Shown here: piece by piece, positions 33,888-41,078 of the stretch | How positions within the stretch are numbered: the stretch's first letter is position 1 | How the letters are laid out: each line of letters begins with the position of its first letter | NCBI RefSeq assembly: GCF_023250475.1 | Contig: NZ_JAHFAQ010000003.1 | Coordinates: 1 to 42,394, forward strand | Direction of reading: 5' to 3' | DNA from: Sulfuricurvum sp. | GTDB lineage: Bacteria > Campylobacterota > Campylobacteria > Campylobacterales > Sulfurimonadaceae | Length of the DNA stretch: 42,394 nt | The notes under the pieces: generated by a model | What the model saw: only the letters and a program-made list of their open reading frames with translations | Told to the model about the DNA's origin: nothing | The model's database searches: none | Translations under genes and position numbers: made by a program

Positions 33888-35416
33888 ATCGTTACTTTCT
33901 TGTACTGGATGCAGGGACGGGAAGTATCCGTGCCATTATCTTCGATACCATAGGAAATCAAATCGCTATTTCCCAATACGAGTGGGAACATATTGCCGAA
34001 GCGGGCGTTGCGGGATCGATGGGATTTGATTTTGTGCGCGGGTGGGAACTTGCCAAGCGGTGTATCCGAGAATCCATCGCCCTATCCGGAATCAATCCTG
34101 CCGACATTGTGGCGGTATCGGCATCAAGTATGCGCGAGGGGATTGTCGTTTATGATGGCGAAAAGGGTGAGCTTTGGGGTGTAGCCAATGTCGATGGCCG
34201 ATCGGGTGAGGAAGTTTCCTATCTTAAAAAAACATTTCCCTCCCTGGAAGCGGAGCGTTACGCGATTAGCGGACAAACGTTTGCTCTCTCTGCCGCTCCG
34301 AGGCTTCTGTGGCTGAAAAATAATCGCCCCTCTCTCTACGAAAAGGCATGCTACTTCACGATGATTAGTGATTGGGTTCTTTTTAAACTCAGCGGAGAGT
34401 TAGCGTCTGAGCCTTCCAATGCGGGGACGGCAGGAGCTTTTAGTCTTAAAAGTCGTACTTGGGATAAGAGCGAGTTTCAAAAATGCGGACTTAAAGATCT
34501 CTTTGTTCCGATACGAGAGAGCGGAGAGGTGTTAGGTCATCTCAGTGCAGAAGCCTCTCGTGAGACGGGATTAAGTCGTGATACCCTCGTGGTGATGGGA
34601 GGGGGCGACGTTCAAATCGGTACGGCGGGTCTAGGAGCATCGAAATTCGGCGATGCGGTCGTACTAGGCGGGAGCTTTTGGCAGCAGGTCGTGAATATCC
34701 CTAGTGATGCGATACTCTCGAATGAGATGCTATTACGGGTCAATCCTCATGTAGTTAGCGGTATGTCTCAGGCGGAGGGGATCACCTTTTTTACGGGATT
34801 GGTGATGCGTTGGTTTCGTAACACACTTGGGTGCGGGAAAAGCTATGCGGAACTTGAAGCAATGGCTAAAGATGTACCTCTAGGCTCATATGGAATTACC
34901 CCCATCTTTAGTGATAGGATGAACTACGGTGAGTGGATACATGCCTCCCCCTCATTTATCGGTTTGGGGCTGGACGAGTCTAAATACAACGTCGCATCCA
35001 TGTTTCGTGCCCTCGAAGAGAACGCATGTATCGTGAGTGCGATTAATTTGGAGAACATCAAAGCGTTTAGCGGCGTATCTCCTGATTCCATTACCTTTGC
35101 GAGCGGAGCTTCCAACGGAGCATTATGGTCTCAGATACTCGCCGATGTGACGGGTTTGGCGGTAAATGTCCCCGTGGTTAAAGAGGCAACGGCCTTGGGT
35201 GTAGCCATGGCGTGCGGGATCGGTTCGGGTGATTATAAAAGTTTTGAAGAGGCGGGAAGTGCTATCGTTAAGATGGAACGGACCTATGAGCCGAACAGGT
35301 CAAATCATACACAGTATAAAGAGATAAAAGAGAAATGGCTCAAAGTCTACTCCAAGCAGATGGAACTAGTCAAAGAAGGTATTTTGGAGCCGATGTGGAA
35401 GGCTCCCGGAATTTAG
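33884..35416 (+). CDS. lsrK: Autoinducer-2 kinase LsrK
   Basis: A 510-residue FGGY kinase that resembles E. coli LsrK along its whole length. It opens with FLVLDAGTGSIRAIIFD, then SSMREGIVVYD, NVDGRSGEEVS, ISDWVLFKLSGELASEPSNA, GGGDVQIGTAGLG, GGSFWQQVVN, RVNPHVVSGMSQAE, FFTGLVMRWFR, ITPIFSDRMNYGEW and the C-terminal MWKAPGI (LWKAPGL in E. coli, from memory). LsrK phosphorylates AI-2 (DPD) at C5 in the cytosol, trapping it and making the inducer of lsr genes. GTG start within the previous stop. It converges on the LsrG-like gene with a four-base overlap. Confidence 0.93.
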   Translation: MNRYFLVLDAGTGSIRAIIFDTIGNQIAISQYEWEHIAEAGVAGSMGFDFVRGWELAKRCIRESIALSGINPADIVAVSASSMREGIVVYDGEKGELWGVANVDGRSGEEVSYLKKTFPSLEAERYAISGQTFALSAAPRLLWLKNNRPSLYEKACYFTMISDWVLFKLSGELASEPSNAGTAGAFSLKSRTWDKSEFQKCGLKDLFVPIRESGEVLGHLSAEASRETGLSRDTLVVMGGGDVQIGTAGLGASKFGDAVVLGGSFWQQVVNIPSDAILSNEMLLRVNPHVVSGMSQAEGITFFTGLVMRWFRNTLGCGKSYAELEAMAKDVPLGSYGITPIFSDRMNYGEWIHASPSFIGLGLDESKYNVASMFRALEENACIVSAINLENIKAFSGVSPDSITFASGASNGALWSQILADVTGLAVNVPVVKEATALGVAMACGIGSGDYKSFEEAGSAIVKMERTYEPNRSNHTQYKEIKEKWLKVYSKQMELVKEGILEPMWKAPGI

Positions 35417-35718
35417 AAACCGTAAGCTTTCTCGTCGAGAAGGTCTAACTCTTCGGTGTATTTATCATCCACAAACGGTTCATAGTGTGATTTGTAGTAG
35501 GCATAGTGTTCCGTGTGCTTATGTCCCTCTAATGACGCATCATCTGCCCACGACTCAACGGCGAAGAATTTACGTGGATTATCACGAGACTGAAAGATAT
35601 AGTAATAGAGGCATCCCGGCTCTTTGAGTGAGGGAGCCACCATATCCTCTAAGAGTTTTTTGACCGTTGCGATATGTTCCTCTTTGGCGATAAAGGTCAC
35701 TTTTTTTGTAATTTTCAT
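35413..35718 (-). CDS. Antibiotic-biosynthesis-monooxygenase-fold protein, LsrG-like
   Basis: A 101-residue single ABM domain: KKVTFIAKEEHIATVKKLLE, EPGCLYYYIFQS, FFAVESWADDASLEGHKHTE and HYAYY match the family, including the His and Trp region. LsrG, an ABM protein of about 96 residues, isomerises phospho-DPD made by LsrK. The convergent lsrK makes this function attractive, but YgiN-type quinol monooxygenases share the fold. It follows the class II aldolase by 11 bases on the same strand. Confidence 0.65.
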   Translation of the reverse strand: MKITKKVTFIAKEEHIATVKKLLEDMVAPSLKEPGCLYYYIFQSRDNPRKFFAVESWADDASLEGHKHTEHYAYYKSHYEPFVDDKYTEELDLLDEKAYGF

Positions 35719-35729
35719 CTATGTATTCC

Positions 35730-36902
35730 TTATTTTTTGAGTTTAGCTTGTTCGAGTTCCCAGTATTCCATTTCGAACATCTGAGCCAATGTGAGTGATC
35801 CCCATCCGCCGAGCTGTTCAGCAGAGAGGATAGCGGTAATTGTGTGCTTGACGATGTCGCCGATGATCCGGGACTCTTTTTCATCTTTTCCGAGTACTAC
35901 GATTCCGACCCCTTTAATCACCGCGTAGCGAGGGGCAAGATCGAGGCAGATATGCTCAAGCGAAGCGTTGGCGTCAAAATAGCTTTTATAATCCTTTGCA
36001 AACTCGGCAATTCCTGATGCGATATCATTGTCGATAATTGCAGGAAACGGTTTGATTCGAATAACGTGCTCGGGAGTCAATCCCCCTCTTTTGACGAGCG
36101 ATTCGAGATTGGGGAGGATACTGAAAAGTTGGGCACGCGGTGAATCGATGAGAAGCGGAAATACCTCACCACCGCGAACTTTGGATACCTCTGCACCGAC
36201 GGCGGGGGCCACAGAGGGGTCACCTTTTCCTTCACAATCACCGCACGCCAATGTGACGTGTTCAGCCAGATACGCTTCGGCGACGGTGACGAGTTCAATC
36301 ATCTTCTCATAGGCGCGCTGTGCATCGTTATCAAACGTAAAGACGCCGTGGTGCATCAGAATCATCCCCGTGAGGCTGTTCCAATCGATATTACGGGTCA
36401 TCTCATAGATATGTTTTGCCAGCTCAAATCCGGGCATTACATAATCGATGATGAGCATGTTTTCCCCGTAGAGCTTTTGAACCAACGCTTTGCCATTCGG
36501 GGTATTGGTGAGGGTGACGACCGCATCGGCATGGGTGTGATCGACATAATCATAGGGGATTATGGCATGGAGGATCGCCTCAATGGAGGGATTCGGGAAA
36601 CTTTGATCCGACATGGCGGCACGCTGCTCGGCTACCATTTGGGTATCGCTGAGAGTCTCCCGTGTTGCCATTTCCAGAAGGACATCGAGGTTTACGGGAG
36701 AAAACCCCGGTTTTTCGATCGTATCAAGATTCCAGCCGCTCCCCTTGACGTAGAGGGTGTTATCGATTTTTACCGAAGTGTTCCCGCCGCCGTGGAGAAC
36801 GAGCTCCTTGCTTTGACCTAAAAGCTGAGAGGTGTATACCCTCATCCCCAGAGGGTCGTTTCGGTATTGTGCAGCAACTGCGTCGTCAAAGAGACTTGTC
36901 AT
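35730..36902 (-). CDS. Class II aldolase/adducin family protein (RhaD-type, long form)
   Basis: A 390-residue protein with GGGNTSVKI (38-46), PSIEAILHA with catalytic Glu108, DHTHADAV with zinc ligands His122 and His124, and LMHHGVFTFDND with the third His. Length and the C-terminal part resemble the aldolase module of bifunctional rhamnulose-phosphate aldolase/dehydrogenases, here without the dehydrogenase. It heads a two-gene operon with the LsrG-like gene and is divergent from luxS. By context it could split a phosphorylated AI-2 product, replacing LsrF, but a role on an ordinary sugar phosphate is equally possible. AAGGATC precedes the ATG. Confidence 0.8.
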   Translation of the reverse strand: MTSLFDDAVAAQYRNDPLGMRVYTSQLLGQSKELVLHGGGNTSVKIDNTLYVKGSGWNLDTIEKPGFSPVNLDVLLEMATRETLSDTQMVAEQRAAMSDQSFPNPSIEAILHAIIPYDYVDHTHADAVVTLTNTPNGKALVQKLYGENMLIIDYVMPGFELAKHIYEMTRNIDWNSLTGMILMHHGVFTFDNDAQRAYEKMIELVTVAEAYLAEHVTLACGDCEGKGDPSVAPAVGAEVSKVRGGEVFPLLIDSPRAQLFSILPNLESLVKRGGLTPEHVIRIKPFPAIIDNDIASGIAEFAKDYKSYFDANASLEHICLDLAPRYAVIKGVGIVVLGKDEKESRIIGDIVKHTITAILSAEQLGGWGSLTLAQMFEMEYWELEQAKLKK

Positions 36903-36930
36903 AATGTTAGATCCTTCTATTAGTGATCAA

Positions 36931-36936
36931 ATTATA
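36931..36936 (-). promoter_or_regulatory. -10 box of the aldolase-lsrG-like operon
   Basis: Minus-strand GCTATAATTTG, 28 bases before the aldolase ATG. Confidence 0.5.
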
Positions 36937-36955
36937 GCGATGCAAGGATGAAATA

Positions 36956-36964
36956 TGCTAATAT
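36956..36964 (+). promoter_or_regulatory. Extended -10 candidate of the luxS operon
   Basis: TGCTAATAT has the TG-n of an extended -10 followed by TAATAT. It is 34 bases before the luxS ATG, which has AAGGATTTTC in front. It lies back to back with the aldolase promoter. Confidence 0.45.
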
Positions 36965-36998
36965 TGCTCCTATTAAATATAAAAATTGAAGGATTTTC

Positions 36999-37505
36999 AT
37001 GCCGTTACTCGATAGTTTTTGCGTAGACCACACCATTATGCCCGCTCCCGCCGTTCGCAAAGCAAAGGGGATGAAAACCCCTAAGGGAGACGATATCACC
37101 GTTTTTGATTTACGTTTTGTAAAACCGAATGAAAAGACACTCTCTCCTGAGGGTATCCATACCTTGGAACATCTGTTTGCCGGATTTATGCGCGATCATC
37201 TCAACTCAGGAAGCACGGAGATCATCGATATCTCTCCTATGGGATGCCGTACCGGATTTTATATGTCTGTGATCGGGACGCCGAGCGAAGAGATCGTTGC
37301 CGAGGCTTGGGAAGCATCTATGAAAGATATCCTCGAAGTAAAAAGCCAAAACGATATCCCTGAACTCAACATCTATCAATGCGGAACGTACAAAATGCAC
37401 TCCCTCGAAGATGCGAAAGCGATTGCGACCGAAGTGCTCCGCAAAGATATCGACATCATGGATAACGAAGCATTAGCGCTTGACCTTGCAAAGGTAGAGC
37501 AATAA
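36999..37505 (+). CDS. luxS: S-ribosylhomocysteine lyase LuxS
   Basis: A 168-residue LuxS: the metal site is HTLEH (His54, His58, with Glu57 as base) and Cys128 in YQCGTYKMH; catalytic Cys83 lies in MGCRTGFY. It cleaves S-ribosylhomocysteine to homocysteine and DPD, the AI-2 precursor, completing the activated methyl cycle. It is first of a tightly overlapping operon (stop and next start share TAATG) and next to lsrK-type genes. Confidence 0.98.
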   Translation: MPLLDSFCVDHTIMPAPAVRKAKGMKTPKGDDITVFDLRFVKPNEKTLSPEGIHTLEHLFAGFMRDHLNSGSTEIIDISPMGCRTGFYMSVIGTPSEEIVAEAWEASMKDILEVKSQNDIPELNIYQCGTYKMHSLEDAKAIATEVLRKDIDIMDNEALALDLAKVEQ

Positions 37506-37807
37506 TGAAGCTTTTGTTGCCGATGGACGGGGATGATGCCCAGGAGTCTGAACTCACGGGTATTCTAACCGCAACACATTGGGCAACCGTCGAAGTCGAA
37601 GAGGGGCGTGTCGTCGAGATTAATTTCTATACGGATCGTTCCGAAATCGAGGGTTGGTTGGATGCGGTTATCGTTACCAACAACTATGAACCCGTCATGG
37701 AGTTCATCGATAATCAGATGATGGTGTTGGTGGCACATACGCAGCGTAGTGTCGACGATATCGTCGAAGCCTATTTATTCAGAGAACTGCACGACTTGGC
37801 ACTATGA
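37505..37807 (+). CDS. Small NifX/NifB-domain-like protein
   Basis: A 100-residue acidic protein. The pattern [29 protein letters not shown], then DAVIVTNNYEPVMEFIDNQM and a helix VDDIVEAYL resembles the dinitrogenase Fe-Mo cofactor biosynthesis fold (NifX, NafY, MTH1175). No metal ligands are obvious. Function unknown; it is coupled to luxS upstream and to the next gene by ATGA. Confidence 0.55.
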   Translation: MKLLLPMDGDDAQESELTGILTATHWATVEVEEGRVVEINFYTDRSEIEGWLDAVIVTNNYEPVMEFIDNQMMVLVAHTQRSVDDIVEAYLFRELHDLAL

Positions 37808-38289
37808 GTTCTTTCTGCGATCTTTTGCACCCTTCGCCTCAGATGAAAATTCTGGTGGCAACCTCTCATTCTGATACCCTTGTCAAAGACATTTGCACCT
37901 ATTTGGAACCGTTTAATGCGACGGTCGATCTTTCCCTCTATCCTGGAGCGCATTCGGAGTCCTCATCCTCTCTCATCACTAAAGTCGATACGATCAAAGA
38001 TTTTAACTCCCCGATTCGTTCCGCTACCCGTGATTATGAGACGATCATCCTTCAAGATGTTTTGCATCTCCATTCCCTACCTCTGAAACTGTTACAGCTC
38101 ATCTACCGATCACTCGAAAACTCCGCTGAGGTTATCATTGTCCAAAAATGCGGGGTGATGGAGACATCGGATATCGAGACTTTATTGGAGAAAGCGGAGT
38201 TTCGTGCGGCGAATACGATTCATGAGTTGATAGAGGGATACGATGTGATAGTAGCGAAGAAGATGCATATGTGGGGAAATGGGCTATGA
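37804..38289 (+). CDS. Protein of unknown function in the luxS-mnmC operon
   Basis: 161 residues, no signal peptide. The second half (YETIILQDVLHLHSLPLKLL then LENSAEVIIVQKCGVM) looks like the C-terminal strands of class I methyltransferases, where a partner loop and a hydrophobic strand follow, but a glycine-rich SAM motif is missing. It overlaps both neighbours by ATGA. An ATG at residue 14 (MKILVATSHSD) is an alternative start. Confidence 0.6.
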   Translation: MSSFCDLLHPSPQMKILVATSHSDTLVKDICTYLEPFNATVDLSLYPGAHSESSSSLITKVDTIKDFNSPIRSATRDYETIILQDVLHLHSLPLKLLQLIYRSLENSAEVIIVQKCGVMETSDIETLLEKAEFRAANTIHELIEGYDVIVAKKMHMWGNGL

Positions 38290-39032
38290 TAGAATGGGTA
38301 CAAAGCGAGGACGGAAGTTATACGGCGTACAGCAGTGAATACGACGAACACTATCATTCGACCAAAGACGGCGCCCTCAATGAATCGCTCAAAAAACACA
38401 TCGAACCCGCTTTTAAACTCCACAGCAAGAAAGATCACCTTCGCCTCATCGATATCTGTTTCGGGTTGGGATTTAATACCCTCCTCAGCCTCTATTACCG
38501 TGATACCTATTACCCCGATACGACGCTCGAAATCTACTCACCCGAACTTGACGGCGATCTGGTCGCATCACTTGTCGATTTCCCCTATCCCGAAATCTTT
38601 GAGCCGTATCGAAATGTCATCACCGACATTGCAACGCTCGGCGGTTATGAGGATGAACGAACCCAAATTACCGTTGAGATTACTGATGCGCGCAAAGCGA
38701 TTAGAATGTTGGAGGGGGAATGGGATATCTGTTATCAAGACGCGTTCAGCCCCTCGGTCAATCCGCTACTTTGGACGAGAGAATACTTCGCCGATATCGC
38801 GCGGTTGATGGGTGAAGAGGGCATTGTGACGACCTATTCGACGGCGCTCGCCACGCGGTTGGCTCTGTATGAAAACGGATTAAATGTCTACCTGAACACG
38901 GGTGAGGGGTACCGCAATGCGACGATTGCTTCACGTAGAGATTTAGAGGATTATAAGAAAGTCGATATGGAGCATAAGATGGGGTGCAATCCCAATGCCC
39001 AAAGTCTTAGAGACGAAAATTCGGCTCTTTAA
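38286..39032 (+). CDS. mnmC: Stand-alone MnmC-type tRNA methyltransferase (MnmD-like)
   Basis: About 248 residues: EHYHSTKDGALNESLKKHIE, the SAM-binding DICFGLGFNTLLS (56-68) and YQDAFSPSVNPLLWT are the hallmarks of the MnmC methyltransferase domain, which methylates nm5(s2)U34 of tRNA to mnm5(s2)U. The FAD oxidase half of bifunctional MnmC is absent. mnmG, the enzyme that makes the precursor side chain, lies 2 kb downstream. Start chosen at the ATGA overlap with the previous gene. The 3' end overlaps the convergent gene by 26 bases. Confidence 0.88.
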   Translation: MIEWVQSEDGSYTAYSSEYDEHYHSTKDGALNESLKKHIEPAFKLHSKKDHLRLIDICFGLGFNTLLSLYYRDTYYPDTTLEIYSPELDGDLVASLVDFPYPEIFEPYRNVITDIATLGGYEDERTQITVEITDARKAIRMLEGEWDICYQDAFSPSVNPLLWTREYFADIARLMGEEGIVTTYSTALATRLALYENGLNVYLNTGEGYRNATIASRRDLEDYKKVDMEHKMGCNPNAQSLRDENSAL

Positions 39033-39318
39033 GACGATAATGTTCGATGAGGTGGCGGAGACGATTTTCATTGAAGCGCCAGAAATGTTTCGGGTCAAAA
39101 TCGTGATGTGCACTCATCAATTGAAACAGAGATTCTTCGTCTAGGTGGGCATGTGTATTGTTGCATTCGACCATAATCCGCTCCAATAGGGCGACCGATT
39201 CGGGGGTCGTGTCATCATCGGCTAGAGGCTTTTGGGGGAGAAATAGATAGACCTTGTACAGTGAGATGGCCAATCCGCCGATAAAGGCAACCATCATAAT
39301 GAGTTCAATCGTTTTCAA
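39007..39318 (-). CDS. Small single-pass membrane protein of unknown function
   Basis: About 103 residues with one N-terminal helix (LIMMVAFIGGLAISLYKVYLF) and a soluble domain rich in His and Glu (HFWRFNENRLRHLIEHYRL). The TTG at 39318 has AAAAAAGGAAAA in front and is preferred; a TTG at 39348 would add ten basic residues. It lies downstream of ribE on the same strand and overlaps mnmC at the 3' end. Confidence 0.55.
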   Translation of the reverse strand: MKTIELIMMVAFIGGLAISLYKVYLFLPQKPLADDDTTPESVALLERIMVECNNTHAHLDEESLFQLMSAHHDFDPKHFWRFNENRLRHLIEHYRLKEPNFRL

Positions 39319-39405
39319 TATTTTCCTTTTTTGCCTCGTATTAGGCAAGCTTCAGTGCCATAGCGGCTAGCGTAGTCAAAGGGATTGTGTATTCCTTTGG
39401 CGTTC

Positions 39406-40020
39406 TTAATACAATGCGCTGATATGGTCGATATCATTCCAACTGAGCTCTTTTTTGGTCGATGAGGTAAGAATATGGCGCATATAGCGGGCGAATACGT
39501 CAGTTTCGATATTGACCCGAGTCCCCTTTTTGTAGGTACCGAAGAGCGTTTCTCGCATTGTGATCGGGATGATGGTAAGGCGAAACGCATCGCCCATAAC
39601 TTCGTTGACGGTGAGACTGATCCCATCAATCGTGATGGAACCTTTGGGTGGGATGAGGGGGATGAACGCGCGCTCCACATCGACGATCACATCATAGCTG
39701 TTGCCGTTGTCGGTGATGGAACGGATGGTGCCGATGGTGTCGATATGCCCCTGGACGATGTGCCCCTCGAACCGATCCCCCATCATCATGGCAGGTTCGA
39801 TGTGCACTTGGCCGCTTAGTTTTTCGGTCGCGATATGGTTGAGTGTTTCGGGAGAGAGTTCGACACTGAAGCCGTCACTTTCAACACTGACAACGGAGAG
39901 GCAGGTGCCGTTGATAGCGACGGAGTCACCGAGTTTCGGTTTGTGTTGTGCTTTAAGTACAAGACGGTTTCCCCCAAAGCTTTTGACATGTGCCATTTCT
40001 CGAATCAATCCCGTAAACAT
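39406..40020 (-). CDS. ribE: Riboflavin synthase
   Basis: A 204-residue trimeric riboflavin synthase made of two lumazine-binding repeats. The first starts MFTGLIREMAHV with GDSVAINGTCLSV and ELSPETL; the second has GHIVQGHIDTIGTI, GSITIDGISLTVNEV and ITMRETLF. It dismutates two 6,7-dimethyl-8-ribityllumazine to riboflavin. It follows the Sel1-repeat gene by 12 bases; AAGGGGCTCT precedes the ATG. Confidence 0.95.
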   Translation of the reverse strand: MFTGLIREMAHVKSFGGNRLVLKAQHKPKLGDSVAINGTCLSVVSVESDGFSVELSPETLNHIATEKLSGQVHIEPAMMMGDRFEGHIVQGHIDTIGTIRSITDNGNSYDVIVDVERAFIPLIPPKGSITIDGISLTVNEVMGDAFRLTIIPITMRETLFGTYKKGTRVNIETDVFARYMRHILTSSTKKELSWNDIDHISALY

Positions 40021-40032
40021 AGAGCCCCTTTG

Positions 40033-40716
40033 TTAAAATACAATTTTACCCTCTTCTTGCAGCGATCTGATAATACTTTTCGCTTTTTCGTGACCGTTAT
40101 GCGCTGCTTTGCGGCACCACTCCAGCGCCGTATCATTATTCATCTCGCATCCGAGCCCCTGATCGTACATCAATCCCAGATTGTATTGCCCCTCGGAGAG
40201 GTTCATGTTGGCGGCACGGGAAAAACAGATAAAGGCTCTAGCGTAGTCTTGCGGTACGCCGTGCCCCTCTTTGTAGAGGACGCCGAGGTTGTTAAAGGCA
40301 TTGGGATTTCCCCGTTTTGCCGCCTCTTCGTACCAAAACGCCGCTTCGGAGAAATTCTGGAGACATCCCACTCCCCGCTCAAGAGATAATGCCACTTCAA
40401 ATTGCGCTTGGGGAAATTCCAATACAGCGGCACGGAGTAACAACTCGTAAGATTTAAATTGATCGCTCGGCACGACAACGCCGTCGGCATACATCAGGGC
40501 AAGATTATAAATCGCGGCAGGTTCGTTTAGCTCGGCAGCTTGGGAATACAGATGGAATGAGCGTTCTACTGAACTCTCAACCCCAAGCCCTTTTTGGTAC
40601 ATATAGCCCAAGGAAGAGAGGGCTGTCGGGTTGTTTTGCAAAGAGAGGGTTTCAAAGAGTTTGAATGCCTCTTCATAGTGTTTGGCATTAAAAGCGTCAA
40701 ATGCATCTTGCAACAT
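40033..40716 (-). CDS. Sel1-like repeat protein
   Basis: A 227-residue protein almost wholly built of about five to six Sel1 repeats of 36 residues (for example SLGYMYQKGLGVESSVERSF, NLALMYADGVVVPSDQ, NNLGVLYKEGHGVPQDYARA, NLGLMYDQGLGCEMNNDTAL). No signal peptide, so probably cytosolic, unlike the secreted cysteine-rich Helicobacter proteins. Such alpha-solenoids bind protein partners. A TATAAT on the minus strand (40750-40745) lies 29 bases upstream. Confidence 0.88.
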   Translation of the reverse strand: MLQDAFDAFNAKHYEEAFKLFETLSLQNNPTALSSLGYMYQKGLGVESSVERSFHLYSQAAELNEPAAIYNLALMYADGVVVPSDQFKSYELLLRAAVLEFPQAQFEVALSLERGVGCLQNFSEAAFWYEEAAKRGNPNAFNNLGVLYKEGHGVPQDYARAFICFSRAANMNLSEGQYNLGLMYDQGLGCEMNNDTALEWCRKAAHNGHEKAKSIIRSLQEEGKIVF

Positions 40717-40744
40717 ATACGGTAACCTCGGTTTTTTTCGGCTG

Positions 40745-40750
40745 ATTATA
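40745..40750 (-). promoter_or_regulatory. -10 box of the Sel1-ribE operon
   Basis: Minus-strand GCTATAATC, 28 bases before the Sel1-protein ATG. Confidence 0.5.
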
Positions 40751-40761
40751 GCAAGGCGCTC

Positions 40762-40959
40762 TTAACGGCGTACTTTTCTGGTCTCTCGCTGTTTTTCTTT
40801 AAGTTTGGTTACAACGTCTTTAAGACGCTCTTTCTCTTCAAGGAGCTGATCTCGGATCAAAAACTCATCCCCCCCGTCGATCTCGGGATCGTATTCGAGA
40901 GGTTCGGGCGTGTAGTTTTTGAGAAGCTCTTCTAATGTTTTGGTGTTTGCGGCATCCAT
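40762..40959 (-). CDS. Short charged protein of unknown function
   Basis: 65 residues, acidic in the first half (LEYDPEIDGGDEF) and a strongly charged helix at the end (EKERLKDVVTKLKEKQRETR). No domain recognised. AGGTGA precedes the ATG, and a minus-strand TATAAT (40996-40991) is well placed as -10. It may be a small regulatory or flagellar/ribosome-associated factor; nothing in the sequence decides. Confidence 0.55.
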   Translation of the reverse strand: MDAANTKTLEELLKNYTPEPLEYDPEIDGGDEFLIRDQLLEEKERLKDVVTKLKEKQRETRKVRR

Positions 40960-41040
40960 CTATGTCACCTGTCATCAAAATATTTTCTTAATTATAAAAG
41001 ATTTTGCCTTGGAGTTTTTATAGCTTTCAACAAGGGAAGC

Positions 41041-41046
41041 TATAAT
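41041..41046 (+). promoter_or_regulatory. -10 box of the mnmG promoter
   Basis: GCTATAATTGC contains TATAAT 32 bases before the mnmG ATG, divergent from the short charged gene. Confidence 0.5.
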
Positions 41047-41078
41047 TGCATTAATAATTTACGTAAAAAGAAGTAATA

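Noticed and set aside
36258-36821. 187-codon plus-strand frame
   Set aside because: Antisense to the class II aldolase whose zinc-ligand motifs are intact on the other strand.
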